Position numbers and translations under genes: made by a program | Assembly: GCA_947589295.1 (NCBI GenBank) | Contig: CANQBZ010000016.1 | Span: 1-46,839, forward strand | Length of the DNA: 46,839 nt | DNA from: an uncultured Akkermansia sp. | Lineage (GTDB): Bacteria; Verrucomicrobiota; Verrucomicrobiia; Verrucomicrobiales; Akkermansiaceae | Reading direction: 5' to 3' | The notes under the pieces: model-generated | Databases searched by the model: none | What the model was told of the DNA's origin: nothing | The model's input: the letters and a program-made list of their open reading frames with translations, nothing else | Shown here: positions 17,770 through 25,234 of the stretch, in pieces | Numbering within the stretch: the stretch's first letter is position 1 | Layout of the letters: the number at the start of each line of letters is the position of its first letter

Positions 17770-17943
17770 ATGTTCCTCTGGGGTTCCGTCGCACTACTCG
17801 CCGAAGGGTACGTTCGCCACGACCTCATCCTGCTCCGGGGCGAGGAGCGCTCGTCCTCCACGCACACCTGCACGACGCTGCTCAAGCTATACGCTCTCGC
17901 TACCCTCGCTTGGTTGATCCTGCGCAACATCGTGGGCATCTGA
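17770..17943 (+). CDS. Possible small membrane protein (57 aa), uncertain
   Basis: The frame from the ATG at 17770 to the TGA at 17941 uses almost only G/C-ending codons, as real genes here do. It encodes two hydrophobic stretches (FLWGSVALLAEGY and LYALATLAWLILRNIVGI). It overlaps the 3' end of cstA on the other strand by 57 bp. I recognise no family, and no promoter or Shine-Dalgarno was seen. It could be a decayed remnant. The rest of 17597-17769 shows only short frames. Confidence 0.25.
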   Translation: MFLWGSVALLAEGYVRHDLILLRGEERSSSTHTCTTLLKLYALATLAWLILRNIVGI

Positions 17944-19401
17944 GCGCGGGGAACTCAGCAGCAACACACAGCAGAGCACGCTCACACCTCCTGCCACCGC
18001 ATTTCCCAGCGTCGGCGACACACAAATCCCGCAATCCTTGGACTCAAGAAGATAAGCAACGCAAACGGCTGTCATGAAGATGGCCGGCAGTGTGGCTATC
18101 CAGTGGCAGCGACGCCGTCCGCGCAGGCAGGCCGCTATGCTCCAGAGCGTGAAACAGGCCAGAACCTGATTCGCCCAGCCAAAGTATCGCCAAATGACGC
18201 CGAAATCCAACTGCGCAATCACGACTACAACGGCAAAAAGCGGCAGAGCGAGCATCAGACGCTTGCTCAGCTGTTGCTGCGGCAGATGAAGCGCATCCGC
18301 TAGTATTAAGCGGCAGCTGCGCATGGCCGTATCCCCGCTGGTAATGGGCAGCACAACCACGCCGAGCACCGCGACTGCCGCCCCCACAGGACCGAGCAGC
18401 ATACTGCATGCCGCATTCACCGCCGCGGCGGGGTTCAACAAACTCAACTGCCCGAACGAAAGGGCTTCCCCTCCCTCGGTCAACCGCTCCACCGCTCCCC
18501 CCGCCATCATGTAGTCCGTGGCCACCTCTCGCAGGCTCAACCCAACGGTTGCCCACACCAGCGCCACCAAACCCTCAGTAATCATCGCCCCGTAAAATAC
18601 AGGGCGCATGAGCCGCGCCTCGCCCAAACAGCGCACCATCATCGGACTCTGCGTCGCATGGAATCCGGATACGGCGCCGCAGGCGATGGTGACAAAAATC
18701 ATGGGCCACACGGGGAGACCTTGCGGATGCACGTTGTCCGTGACATCCATAACGGGCAGCACGGTGTACTCACTCAAAGGAAGCGCAATGGCCAAACCCG
18801 CTACCATGAAAAGGAAAAACGCGCCGAAAATGGGGTAAACTTTGCCGATAATCGTGTTGATGGGCAGGATTGTCGCCAACAAGTAGTACACCAAAATGAT
18901 GATGCACCACACCTCCGAGGAAAGTGAGCCCACCAAAGCATGCAGCATGCCGGCCGGGCCCATCGTAAACACGACGCCCACCATGAGCAGCAAGCCCACA
19001 CACACGACGCGCAGCGCGTGCCGACACGAACTGCCCAAATAGCGCCCAACCAGGTAGGGCATGTTGGCGCCATCGTGCTCTGCGCTCATCACCGCTGCCA
19101 TGAAGTCATGCACCGCGCCCACAAAAATGCAACCCACCACAATCCACACCAATGCCGCCGGCCCGTACAAACACCCCGCCAACGCGCCAAAGACAGGTCC
19201 CAGTCCCGCTATATTGAGCAGCTGCACCAAGAACACGCGCCAACTGGGCATACGCACGTAATCTACCCCATCTTCATGCGTCGCACAAGGCATCGCCCCG
19301 TCTTTGCGCACGCCGTATATGCGCTCCGCCACGCGTCCGTACACGGCGTACCCTACTATCAACAACAACCCGCAGAGTCCAAATGTGAGCAAGCCCGTCA
19401 T
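17887..19401 (-). CDS. cstA: CstA family carbon-starvation/pyruvate-peptide carrier
   Basis: 504 residues with about 14-16 membrane segments. The CstA motifs are clear: NIAGLGPVFGALAG, GAVHDFMAAVMSAEHDGANMPY and GAVSGFHATQSPMMVRCLGE. It is shorter than E. coli CstA (about 700), as in the compact CstA branch. E. coli relatives (CstA, BtsT) take up pyruvate or peptides with protons. It lies 71 bp downstream of the PPi-phosphofructokinase gene and may have its own promoter. Confidence 0.92.
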   Translation of the reverse strand: MTGLLTFGLCGLLLIVGYAVYGRVAERIYGVRKDGAMPCATHEDGVDYVRMPSWRVFLVQLLNIAGLGPVFGALAGCLYGPAALVWIVVGCIFVGAVHDFMAAVMSAEHDGANMPYLVGRYLGSSCRHALRVVCVGLLLMVGVVFTMGPAGMLHALVGSLSSEVWCIIILVYYLLATILPINTIIGKVYPIFGAFFLFMVAGLAIALPLSEYTVLPVMDVTDNVHPQGLPVWPMIFVTIACGAVSGFHATQSPMMVRCLGEARLMRPVFYGAMITEGLVALVWATVGLSLREVATDYMMAGGAVERLTEGGEALSFGQLSLLNPAAAVNAACSMLLGPVGAAVAVLGVVVLPITSGDTAMRSCRLILADALHLPQQQLSKRLMLALPLFAVVVVIAQLDFGVIWRYFGWANQVLACFTLWSIAACLRGRRRCHWIATLPAIFMTAVCVAYLLESKDCGICVSPTLGNAVAGGVSVLCCVLLLSSPRSDAHDVAQDQPSEGSESV

Positions 19402-19406
19402 ATGAG

Positions 19407-19435
19407 AATAAAAGCGCGGAGCGAGGTCGGCGCAA
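19407..19435 (-). promoter_or_regulatory. Possible promoter for cstA
   Basis: Minus strand TTGCGC (19435-19430), 17-bp spacer, TTTATT (19412-19407), ending 5 nt before the ATG. A stem GCGAGG/CCTCGC (19421-19426 with 19442-19447) overlaps it and could end the upstream transcript. Confidence 0.3.
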
Positions 19436-19472
19436 CCGTACCCTCGCCCCCGGTTTATAGAGAAACAACGCT

Positions 19473-20720
19473 TCAGGCCACCGGCTTAGCGAGCACCTTG
19501 CGCAGACGTGCAAAGCGCGGCAGCGCCTGCACCGTCTTCATCCCCGTTTCGCCCTGAATGAGCGGCAACGCGTAATCGATGAAAGGCATCTCGATGCCGT
19601 TGCCCGCCGCATTGATCCACTCACGCGGCACCTTGCGCTCAAAGTTGGCGACGCTTTCCAGCGGCAGCAGCTTGGTGTTGCACACGTACTGTCCGTACAG
19701 ATTATTGCGCTCAAAGGCCACCATTTTGTCTGTATCGCCGTCAACTGCAGCTGTCACCGCCGTCTTGCCGGCCAGGTAAGCTTCCATCGCATCGGTCGAA
19801 GATGCCAGATGCGTGGCGCAACGCTGCAGCAGCGAAGGCTCAATCGCCCGAACCTTGGCATCAATGCGCGTACGCACCACCTCGGCGAGCTTGTTGGCCA
19901 GACCGCCCAACTGAGCGTGCCCAAAGCCGTCGTTGCCATTGGTCTTAGCTTCTGAGATAAAGTTTCCATCCTTGTCATGAATACCCTCACTCGCCACGAC
20001 AAGGCACTTGCCGGTCGCTTTGTAGATGCGCTCCACGTCATCCAGGAAGGTGTTCATATCAAAGTCCACCTCCGGCAGGTAAATCAGGTCCGGCCCAGCT
20101 CCGGCAAAACTCGCCAATGCCGCCGCCGCCGTCAGCCACCCCGCGTGACGCCCCATCACCTCGATGATGGTCACCATGCCGGTGTCATAACAGCATGCAT
20201 CGTGCTTCACCTCCATGCACGAAGTCGCAATGTACTTAGCCGCCGAGGCGTAGCCGGGGCAGTGGTCCGTTCCATTCAGGTCGTTATCAATCGTCTTGGG
20301 GATGCCCATCACGCGGCACTCGTAGCCGCTCTTCTGCATGAACTTGGATATCTTGTTGCAAGTATCCATGGAGTCGTTGCCTCCGTTGTAGAAAAAGTAG
20401 CGCACGTCAAACTTCTTGAAGGTGTCGAGTATTTTCTCGTAATCGGTCGGATCCACATCCGGGTCCTTCATCTTGTAACGGCAGGTGCCAAGCGCCGAAG
20501 CCGGGGTAAACTTGAGCAACTCCAATTCCACCGGGTCCTCCATCCCCAAATCATAGAGTTTTCCATTGAGCACGCCGGTGATTCCGTTCGCTGCGCCCAG
20601 CACCCGCGTAATTTGCGGGCTGTTAAGCGCCGTCTGCACCGCGCCCAGCACACTCGCATTAATCACTGCCGTCGGCCCGCCTGACTGCCCGATTATACAT
20701 GCACCTTTGAGTTCTTTCAT
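19473..20720 (-). CDS. pfp: Diphosphate-dependent 6-phosphofructokinase
   Basis: 415 residues from the ATG at 20720; a GTG at 20759 would add 13 residues but gives no family-like N-terminus. It begins KGACIIGQSGGPTAVINAS. The motif GGNDS replaces the ATP-type GGDGS, and PKTIDND with Lys is the mark of the PPi-using class. EVMGRHAGWL is the substrate-binding GRH region. It phosphorylates fructose 6-phosphate, reversibly, with pyrophosphate, in glycolysis or gluconeogenesis. The PPi preference is inferred from motifs. Confidence 0.92.
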   Translation of the reverse strand: MKELKGACIIGQSGGPTAVINASVLGAVQTALNSPQITRVLGAANGITGVLNGKLYDLGMEDPVELELLKFTPASALGTCRYKMKDPDVDPTDYEKILDTFKKFDVRYFFYNGGNDSMDTCNKISKFMQKSGYECRVMGIPKTIDNDLNGTDHCPGYASAAKYIATSCMEVKHDACCYDTGMVTIIEVMGRHAGWLTAAAALASFAGAGPDLIYLPEVDFDMNTFLDDVERIYKATGKCLVVASEGIHDKDGNFISEAKTNGNDGFGHAQLGGLANKLAEVVRTRIDAKVRAIEPSLLQRCATHLASSTDAMEAYLAGKTAVTAAVDGDTDKMVAFERNNLYGQYVCNTKLLPLESVANFERKVPREWINAAGNGIEMPFIDYALPLIQGETGMKTVQALPRFARLRKVLAKPVA

Positions 20721-20782
20721 AGCTGATTGTTTCCGTGTATTAACGACGTTGCCGCCCACCGGGCGCCACCACGCCGCCCTGT

Positions 20783-20811
20783 ATTATACTCCTGTTCGGC
20801 TCTCTCTGCAA
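20783..20811 (-). promoter_or_regulatory. Promoter for pfp
   Basis: Minus strand TTGCAG (20811-20806), 17-bp spacer, perfect TATAAT (20788-20783). The leader would be about 56 nt. The remainder to 20987 holds an imperfect hairpin near 20928-20955 and nothing else I recognise. Confidence 0.6.
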
Positions 20812-20987
20812 GCCTCAACTTTGTCTTGCCCCCCTTTCAAGAAAAAACAATAAGTTAGAAAAAATGCGCCTGTTTGTGTAGAAAAAGAGTCGCGGAGTGC
20901 GTCTCTCCTCTATGAGGAGAAGGGGAAGATAGGCCATGCTATCCCCTTCCATATCGCACACATACTGACCAATAACACTGAACAACA

Positions 20988-21557
20988 ATGAAACCACTCC
21001 TACTTATTGTAGCTACGTGCCTGCCTCTGCTGGCGCAACAAAATGCACCCACTCCGCAGGACTCACCCCCGCCTCCACCCCTCCAAGGTGAAACTGCAGC
21101 CCTTCATGGGAACCCGCATCGTGCTGCTTTCATGGAAAAGTTCGACACCAACAAAGACGGTCGCATCGATGAACAAGAAAAAGAAGCCATGCGCGCCGCA
21201 ATCGAAGCAAAAAGAGCCGAGTTCCAAAAGAAAATTTTGGAAAAATACGATGCCAACAAGGACGGCCAGCTGGATGAACAGGAAAAAGCAGCAGCCAAAG
21301 CAGATTTCCATAAAAATGGTCCCCATCGGCCCCACATGATGCGCCATCACGGCCACGGCCCGGCCATGCCGCCGCCCGACTGTCGCAGGCCCGCCCCTTC
21401 GTGTGGCGGCCCACAGGCTGGACCTGAGTGCCCGCCGCCGTCGTGCGGATGCTGCTGTGCGAGACGTCACGGCCATCGGCCGCCGCAGGGTCCCGGGCCA
21501 GAGTGCGGTCGGGATTCCGCTCCGGCTGCGCCTCCGGTCGATGCTCCGGCTGAGTAA
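20988..21557 (+). CDS. Exported EF-hand protein with Cys/His-rich tail
   Basis: 189 residues. A signal peptide (MKPLLLIVATCLPLLAQ) is followed by two canonical EF-hand loops, DTNKDGRIDEQE and DANKDGQLDEQE, on a helical linker rich in Lys, Glu and Ala. The C-terminal third is rich in His, Cys, Pro and Gly (HMMRHHGHGP, CGCCCARRHGH) and could bind transition metals. Likely a periplasmic calcium- or metal-binding protein; the partner is unknown. A rho-independent terminator follows. Confidence 0.8.
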   Translation: MKPLLLIVATCLPLLAQQNAPTPQDSPPPPPLQGETAALHGNPHRAAFMEKFDTNKDGRIDEQEKEAMRAAIEAKRAEFQKKILEKYDANKDGQLDEQEKAAAKADFHKNGPHRPHMMRHHGHGPAMPPPDCRRPAPSCGGPQAGPECPPPSCGCCCARRHGHRPPQGPGPECGRDSAPAAPPVDAPAE

Positions 21558-21580
21558 TTTTTCTGCACCTACAGGAAGAA

Positions 21581-21617
21581 GGACCGGGCTGTCCACCATG
21601 GGCGGTCCGGTCTTTTT
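21581..21617 (+). terminator. Rho-independent terminator after EF-hand gene
   Basis: GGACCG (21581-21586) pairs with CGGTCC (21603-21608) and is followed by GGTCTTTTT. Confidence 0.7.
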
Positions 21618-21687
21618 GGCATGTATAGTCCCCAGGAGATACCTACATGCTCGATGCGACCTTCACTACCGGTGGCAGATTTTTTCT

Positions 21688-21716
21688 TTGCCCCTGTGAT
21701 ACCTCTTTAGTATAAT
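21688..21716 (+). promoter_or_regulatory. Promoter for kinase gene, almost leaderless
   Basis: TTGCCC (21688-21693), 17-bp spacer, perfect TATAAT (21711-21716). The ATG is at 21728, only 11 nt beyond the -10, and no Shine-Dalgarno fits between them. Confidence 0.65.
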
Positions 21717-21727
21717 AGAGCCAAGTC

Positions 21728-24313
21728 ATGGCAAATCCAGATTCCAAGAGCAATCCACAGCTTTCTCCCCACACGCGCCACGCCGAAAAGTTGCGTCCCG
21801 AGGTGCCGGATCATGAAATCTTGCGACTCATTGGCCGGGGCGCTTATGGTGAAGTGTGGCTGGCGCGCTCCGTGACAGGCGCTTACCGTGCCGTGAAGGT
21901 GGTGTGGCGCGAGGATTATGATGATGAAAAAACGTACGTGCGGGAATTTGAGGGAATTCTGCACTATGAGCCGGTCGCACGAGGCATACCCGGTGTCGTC
22001 CATATATTGCACGTAGGACAAGACAGTGGCGACCACCCTTGCTACTACTACGTGATGGAACTTGCGGATGACGCCTACACCGGCGTCCATATTGACGTAC
22101 AGAACTATGTGCCACGCACACTACAGAGTGATATGGATCTGTATGGACACAATCCTATGCCGTTGGATTATGTGCTCGAAATTGGCAGCCAACTTGCGCA
22201 CGCTCTGGATGGTATGCACAGCGAGGAGCTCTCGCACTGTGACATCAAGCCTTCCAACATTGTGTTTGTGCACGGGCGCGCCAAGCTGGCTGACGCCGGC
22301 TCTGTAGCCCCCAATTCTGGCCACAACTTTGCTGGCACTCAAGGCTATATTCCTCCGGATGGCTCCGGCACCCCTCGTGCAGATGTCTACGCCTTAGCGA
22401 AGGTCCTCTACGAAATGAGCACGGGCAAGGATCGTATGGAGTTTCCGGAGCTTCCATCCAATGTGCCGGAAGGAGCCTCCCACCGCCGCTGGATTGAGTT
22501 TAACAAAATCATCTGTGCCGCGGCTGAACCGCTTGTGAGCAAAAAAGGTATCGTCTCCGCCCAAGTTCTCGCCGAACGCATTGATGAGCTACGCCAATAT
22601 GCCCCCCGCCACCACGCGATCATGAAACGTCGCAAACACTGGGCAGGGTGCATTGGAGCAGCCGTGGGGCTGCTCACGCTGGGAGTCATATGCGGCTACA
22701 CTTTTCTGCCCCGTCACGTATGGCACAAATTAGACGAACTACGCACCTCACTAACCTCTCTGCACCGTACTCCCCCATCTACTGGGACTCAACTGTTCAT
22801 CACTACGGTACCGGCTGGCGCCTCCATCTACACAAAGGAAGGCGTTTATGTTGATGAAACTCCTTATGGTCCTGTGGACACGCCCCCTGAGCAGGAAGTC
22901 TCTTTTATCCTGCGGAAAGAGGGGTACTCAGATCTGTCGGTCAACGGTGTGACCCCCAAGCATGGAGTGCTCGCCCTGGGAGGAGATTTACAGCCCTTCC
23001 GCCCCCCCAAGAAGCACGAGGATTGGCAGGATGTACTCGGCTCCGTTTACCGTCCTTCTAACTCCGAACATCGAGCATTGGAGCCTGTTACAGTCGCCCA
23101 ATTTGAAACTTTCCTGCGCCGCTCGGCCTCCCTTGGACCCGTGCGTTACGAAAAAAGTGAGAAAGGTCCCTACGTACGCACTACACGCGAGAGCATCAAC
23201 GCTTACACCCTATGGCTTGCACGCATGTGCGAAGCCCGTGGCTCACTGGGACGCGACCATACTCTTGTGGCTTTACCAGAGCCAAACTCAGAGGCTGAGG
23301 ATGATATCTGCGAGTTTCGCCTCGTAGTGCGCCCTGTGCAAAAAACACCCATCACAATCAATACCACCCCGCCCGGCGCTACTGTATGGCTCAATGGGCA
23401 CCCGCTGAGCGTTACTCCCCTGCAGGGCGTTCGGATTCCCCTCGCCCCATATTTTTTAGAAATCAAAATGCCCGGCTTTGCCACGGAACGTTTCAGTGGC
23501 ATCTCCCCCAAGGATCTGGTGATCAATGTCGCATTAAAACTTAACAACTCAGTTGCCTTTGGCACCTCGTGGGTGAATAGCCTGGGCCTGCGTTTTCTTC
23601 CTCTCTCTCCCACGTTGATGGCAGGAGTAACCGAAGTGCGTGTATCTGATTACCGCGCCTTTGCAGCCACCACCGGGGCGAATATTCCACCACTTACCGA
23701 CTTTGTGCAAGGACCGGATCACCCGGCTGTCGGGATATCGCGCGCGGATGCCGAGCGATTTGCTCGTTGGCTAACAATGCAGGAACGCGAAACTGGACTC
23801 ATTGAATCTACAGATGAATATCGCCTGCCCACTGATGAGGAGTGGAGTGCCATGATGGGATCAAAAGATGAGCACGGCACAACCCCATACGACCGTGCCC
23901 GAAGCCGCTACAGCACCCCTCCCCGACATGACTTTGCTTGGGGCCCTCAATGGCCCCCTCCCCCGGGCACAGGTAATTTTGCAGATTCCTCCGCACTGCC
24001 TTACGTTTCTCCCCAATATGTAATTGAGCACTACTCGGACAACTTTCCTTTCACGGCTCCCGTAGCTTCCTTTGCCCCAAACATACTGGGATTTTACGAC
24101 ATGACGGGCAATGTGCAGGAATGGGTGAGCGATGAATACGGAGGTCCGCCTGGGTTTGCATTTCGACACTACGCCGTCACCCGAGGGGGAGATTATAGTT
24201 CATTCCGCCCTTCTCAACTTTCCTCTGGCATCCGTACACCTCGCCCGGCGGATGACCATAGCCCCACTGTGGGATTTCGGCTCATGTTAGAGCGCAATAA
24301 CAAACGGCTTTAG
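21728..24313 (+). CDS. Ser/Thr protein kinase fused to PEGA and FGE-like modules
   Basis: 861 residues. Residues about 30-295 are a Hanks-type kinase: GRGAYGEV loop, Lys57 in AVKVV, HCDIKPSN (170-177, Cys instead of Arg before the catalytic Asp172) and D189-A-G in place of DFG. One membrane segment (about 305-327) separates it from a periplasmic part: PEGA domain (about 355-405), a degenerate FGE/sulfatase-modifying-like module (about 440-535), a second PEGA (about 540-600) and a fuller FGE-like module (about 615-855; EYRLPTDEEW, MTGNVQEWV, RGGDY, GFRLM). The last module shows no Cys where formylglycine-generating enzymes have theirs, so it is likely a binding domain. Expected role: transmembrane signalling, ligand unknown. 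Confidence 0.88.
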   Translation: MANPDSKSNPQLSPHTRHAEKLRPEVPDHEILRLIGRGAYGEVWLARSVTGAYRAVKVVWREDYDDEKTYVREFEGILHYEPVARGIPGVVHILHVGQDSGDHPCYYYVMELADDAYTGVHIDVQNYVPRTLQSDMDLYGHNPMPLDYVLEIGSQLAHALDGMHSEELSHCDIKPSNIVFVHGRAKLADAGSVAPNSGHNFAGTQGYIPPDGSGTPRADVYALAKVLYEMSTGKDRMEFPELPSNVPEGASHRRWIEFNKIICAAAEPLVSKKGIVSAQVLAERIDELRQYAPRHHAIMKRRKHWAGCIGAAVGLLTLGVICGYTFLPRHVWHKLDELRTSLTSLHRTPPSTGTQLFITTVPAGASIYTKEGVYVDETPYGPVDTPPEQEVSFILRKEGYSDLSVNGVTPKHGVLALGGDLQPFRPPKKHEDWQDVLGSVYRPSNSEHRALEPVTVAQFETFLRRSASLGPVRYEKSEKGPYVRTTRESINAYTLWLARMCEARGSLGRDHTLVALPEPNSEAEDDICEFRLVVRPVQKTPITINTTPPGATVWLNGHPLSVTPLQGVRIPLAPYFLEIKMPGFATERFSGISPKDLVINVALKLNNSVAFGTSWVNSLGLRFLPLSPTLMAGVTEVRVSDYRAFAATTGANIPPLTDFVQGPDHPAVGISRADAERFARWLTMQERETGLIESTDEYRLPTDEEWSAMMGSKDEHGTTPYDRARSRYSTPPRHDFAWGPQWPPPPGTGNFADSSALPYVSPQYVIEHYSDNFPFTAPVASFAPNILGFYDMTGNVQEWVSDEYGGPPGFAFRHYAVTRGGDYSSFRPSQLSSGIRTPRPADDHSPTVGFRLMLERNNKRL

Positions 24314-24322
24314 CCCAGACAC

Positions 24323-25063
24323 TCAATAATTGGTGAGTTTGCCGGGATGGGTTATGCGACCGCGCTCTATATTCTTGAACATGCGGCGTGCCTGTGGGGC
24401 GATGAGAGATTCCGGCGCACAGTAAATAGTGTACTTACCATTGGACTTACGCACATAATACCAGTGCTCTATCGGCCACCTATGACACTCAGGATAAATG
24501 CGTTCTAATTCCCTCGTCACTTCCGGCAGATCGGACCAATCATCTTGATCGAGGTCCAACCCATAGTTCACTTTCAACCGACCATTCCACATCCATGCAT
24601 CCAGAACCCATGCCTGAGGCCACACCGCACCTGCCGCAGCAACGTACACACAGTTGTGCTCCGAACGCCGCGCCCTGTCGCGCACACAGCATCCCACTCG
24701 AAAGTACTTGAGGGAGCGCCGCCGAAGTTCACGGTACATATCGTGCTGATAATGCCAGCACAACCCGCGGTCTTGCATGCGCATGTTGACGAGCCAGTTA
24801 CCTGCCCACCCCGGAAAGTGCGAAGCATTTATTCGCGAAATCCCCGCCGCGGCCTTGTAAGCTGTGTCAGCAAGCCACGTGGCCTCCTGCTGTGCCGCTT
24901 TCCTGCGGCGCTGCTCGGGCTCTAGGAGCAACAGCAAATGGTCACGCAATTCTGCACGTCGATTCGTGACTAACCTGGTGGTTGGATATGTCTCAGGCGG
25001 TGGATAACACCCAACCATCAAGCAGCTGAGCATGAGTAAGAAAATCCATCGACGCGCTACCAT
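24323..25063 (-). CDS. Lipoprotein with Cys-His-Asp pattern (hypothetical)
   Basis: 246 residues. The signal peptide ends in the lipobox LMVGC. The middle has GLCWHYQHDMYREL, then EHNCVYV, then VLDAW. Spacing of Cys, His and Asp resembles papain/transglutaminase-like folds, so a thiol hydrolase is possible; this is inference from the pattern only. I do not recognise a named family. It converges on the kinase gene with a 9-bp gap and is divergent from nifJ. Its promoter predicts a leaderless message. Confidence 0.65.
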   Translation of the reverse strand: MVARRWIFLLMLSCLMVGCYPPPETYPTTRLVTNRRAELRDHLLLLLEPEQRRRKAAQQEATWLADTAYKAAAGISRINASHFPGWAGNWLVNMRMQDRGLCWHYQHDMYRELRRRSLKYFRVGCCVRDRARRSEHNCVYVAAAGAVWPQAWVLDAWMWNGRLKVNYGLDLDQDDWSDLPEVTRELERIYPECHRWPIEHWYYVRKSNGKYTIYCAPESLIAPQARRMFKNIERGRITHPGKLTNY

Positions 25064-25069
25064 GAGGGC

Positions 25070-25098
25070 ATTCTAGCACGTGCCCCTCACTTCCGCAA
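25070..25098 (-). promoter_or_regulatory. Promoter for the Cys-His-Asp lipoprotein gene
   Basis: Minus strand TTGCGG (25098-25093), 17-bp spacer, TAGAAT (25075-25070); six bases then separate the -10 from the ATG at 25063, so the start of transcription should coincide with it. Confidence 0.55.
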
Positions 25099-25139
25099 GC
25101 TCCCTGACCATCTTTTTCATACCCACCTCCCTTTTTGAG

Positions 25140-25168
25140 TTGATTTTGGTGTAAAATGGGTGTAGAGT
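25140..25168 (+). promoter_or_regulatory. Probable promoter for nifJ
   Basis: TTGATT (25140-25145), 17-bp spacer, TAGAGT (25163-25168). TAAAAT at 25152-25157 is an alternative -10 without a good -35. Confidence 0.35.
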
Positions 25169-25189
25169 CGGGGCGATGACAAAAGCGGG

Positions 25190-25209
25190 GCAACGGTCTG
25201 AGCCGTTGC
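25190..25209 (+). promoter_or_regulatory. Hairpin in nifJ leader
   Basis: GCAACGG (25190-25196) pairs perfectly with CCGTTGC (25203-25209) over a 6-nt loop, in the predicted 5' leader. No U tract follows. It might stabilise the mRNA or bind a factor. Confidence 0.35.
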
Positions 25210-25234
25210 TCTCGCTGTACCAACATTTCATACC

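Noticed and set aside
19977..20684. Plus-strand open frame (235 codons)
   Set aside because: Antisense to pfp, which is certain.
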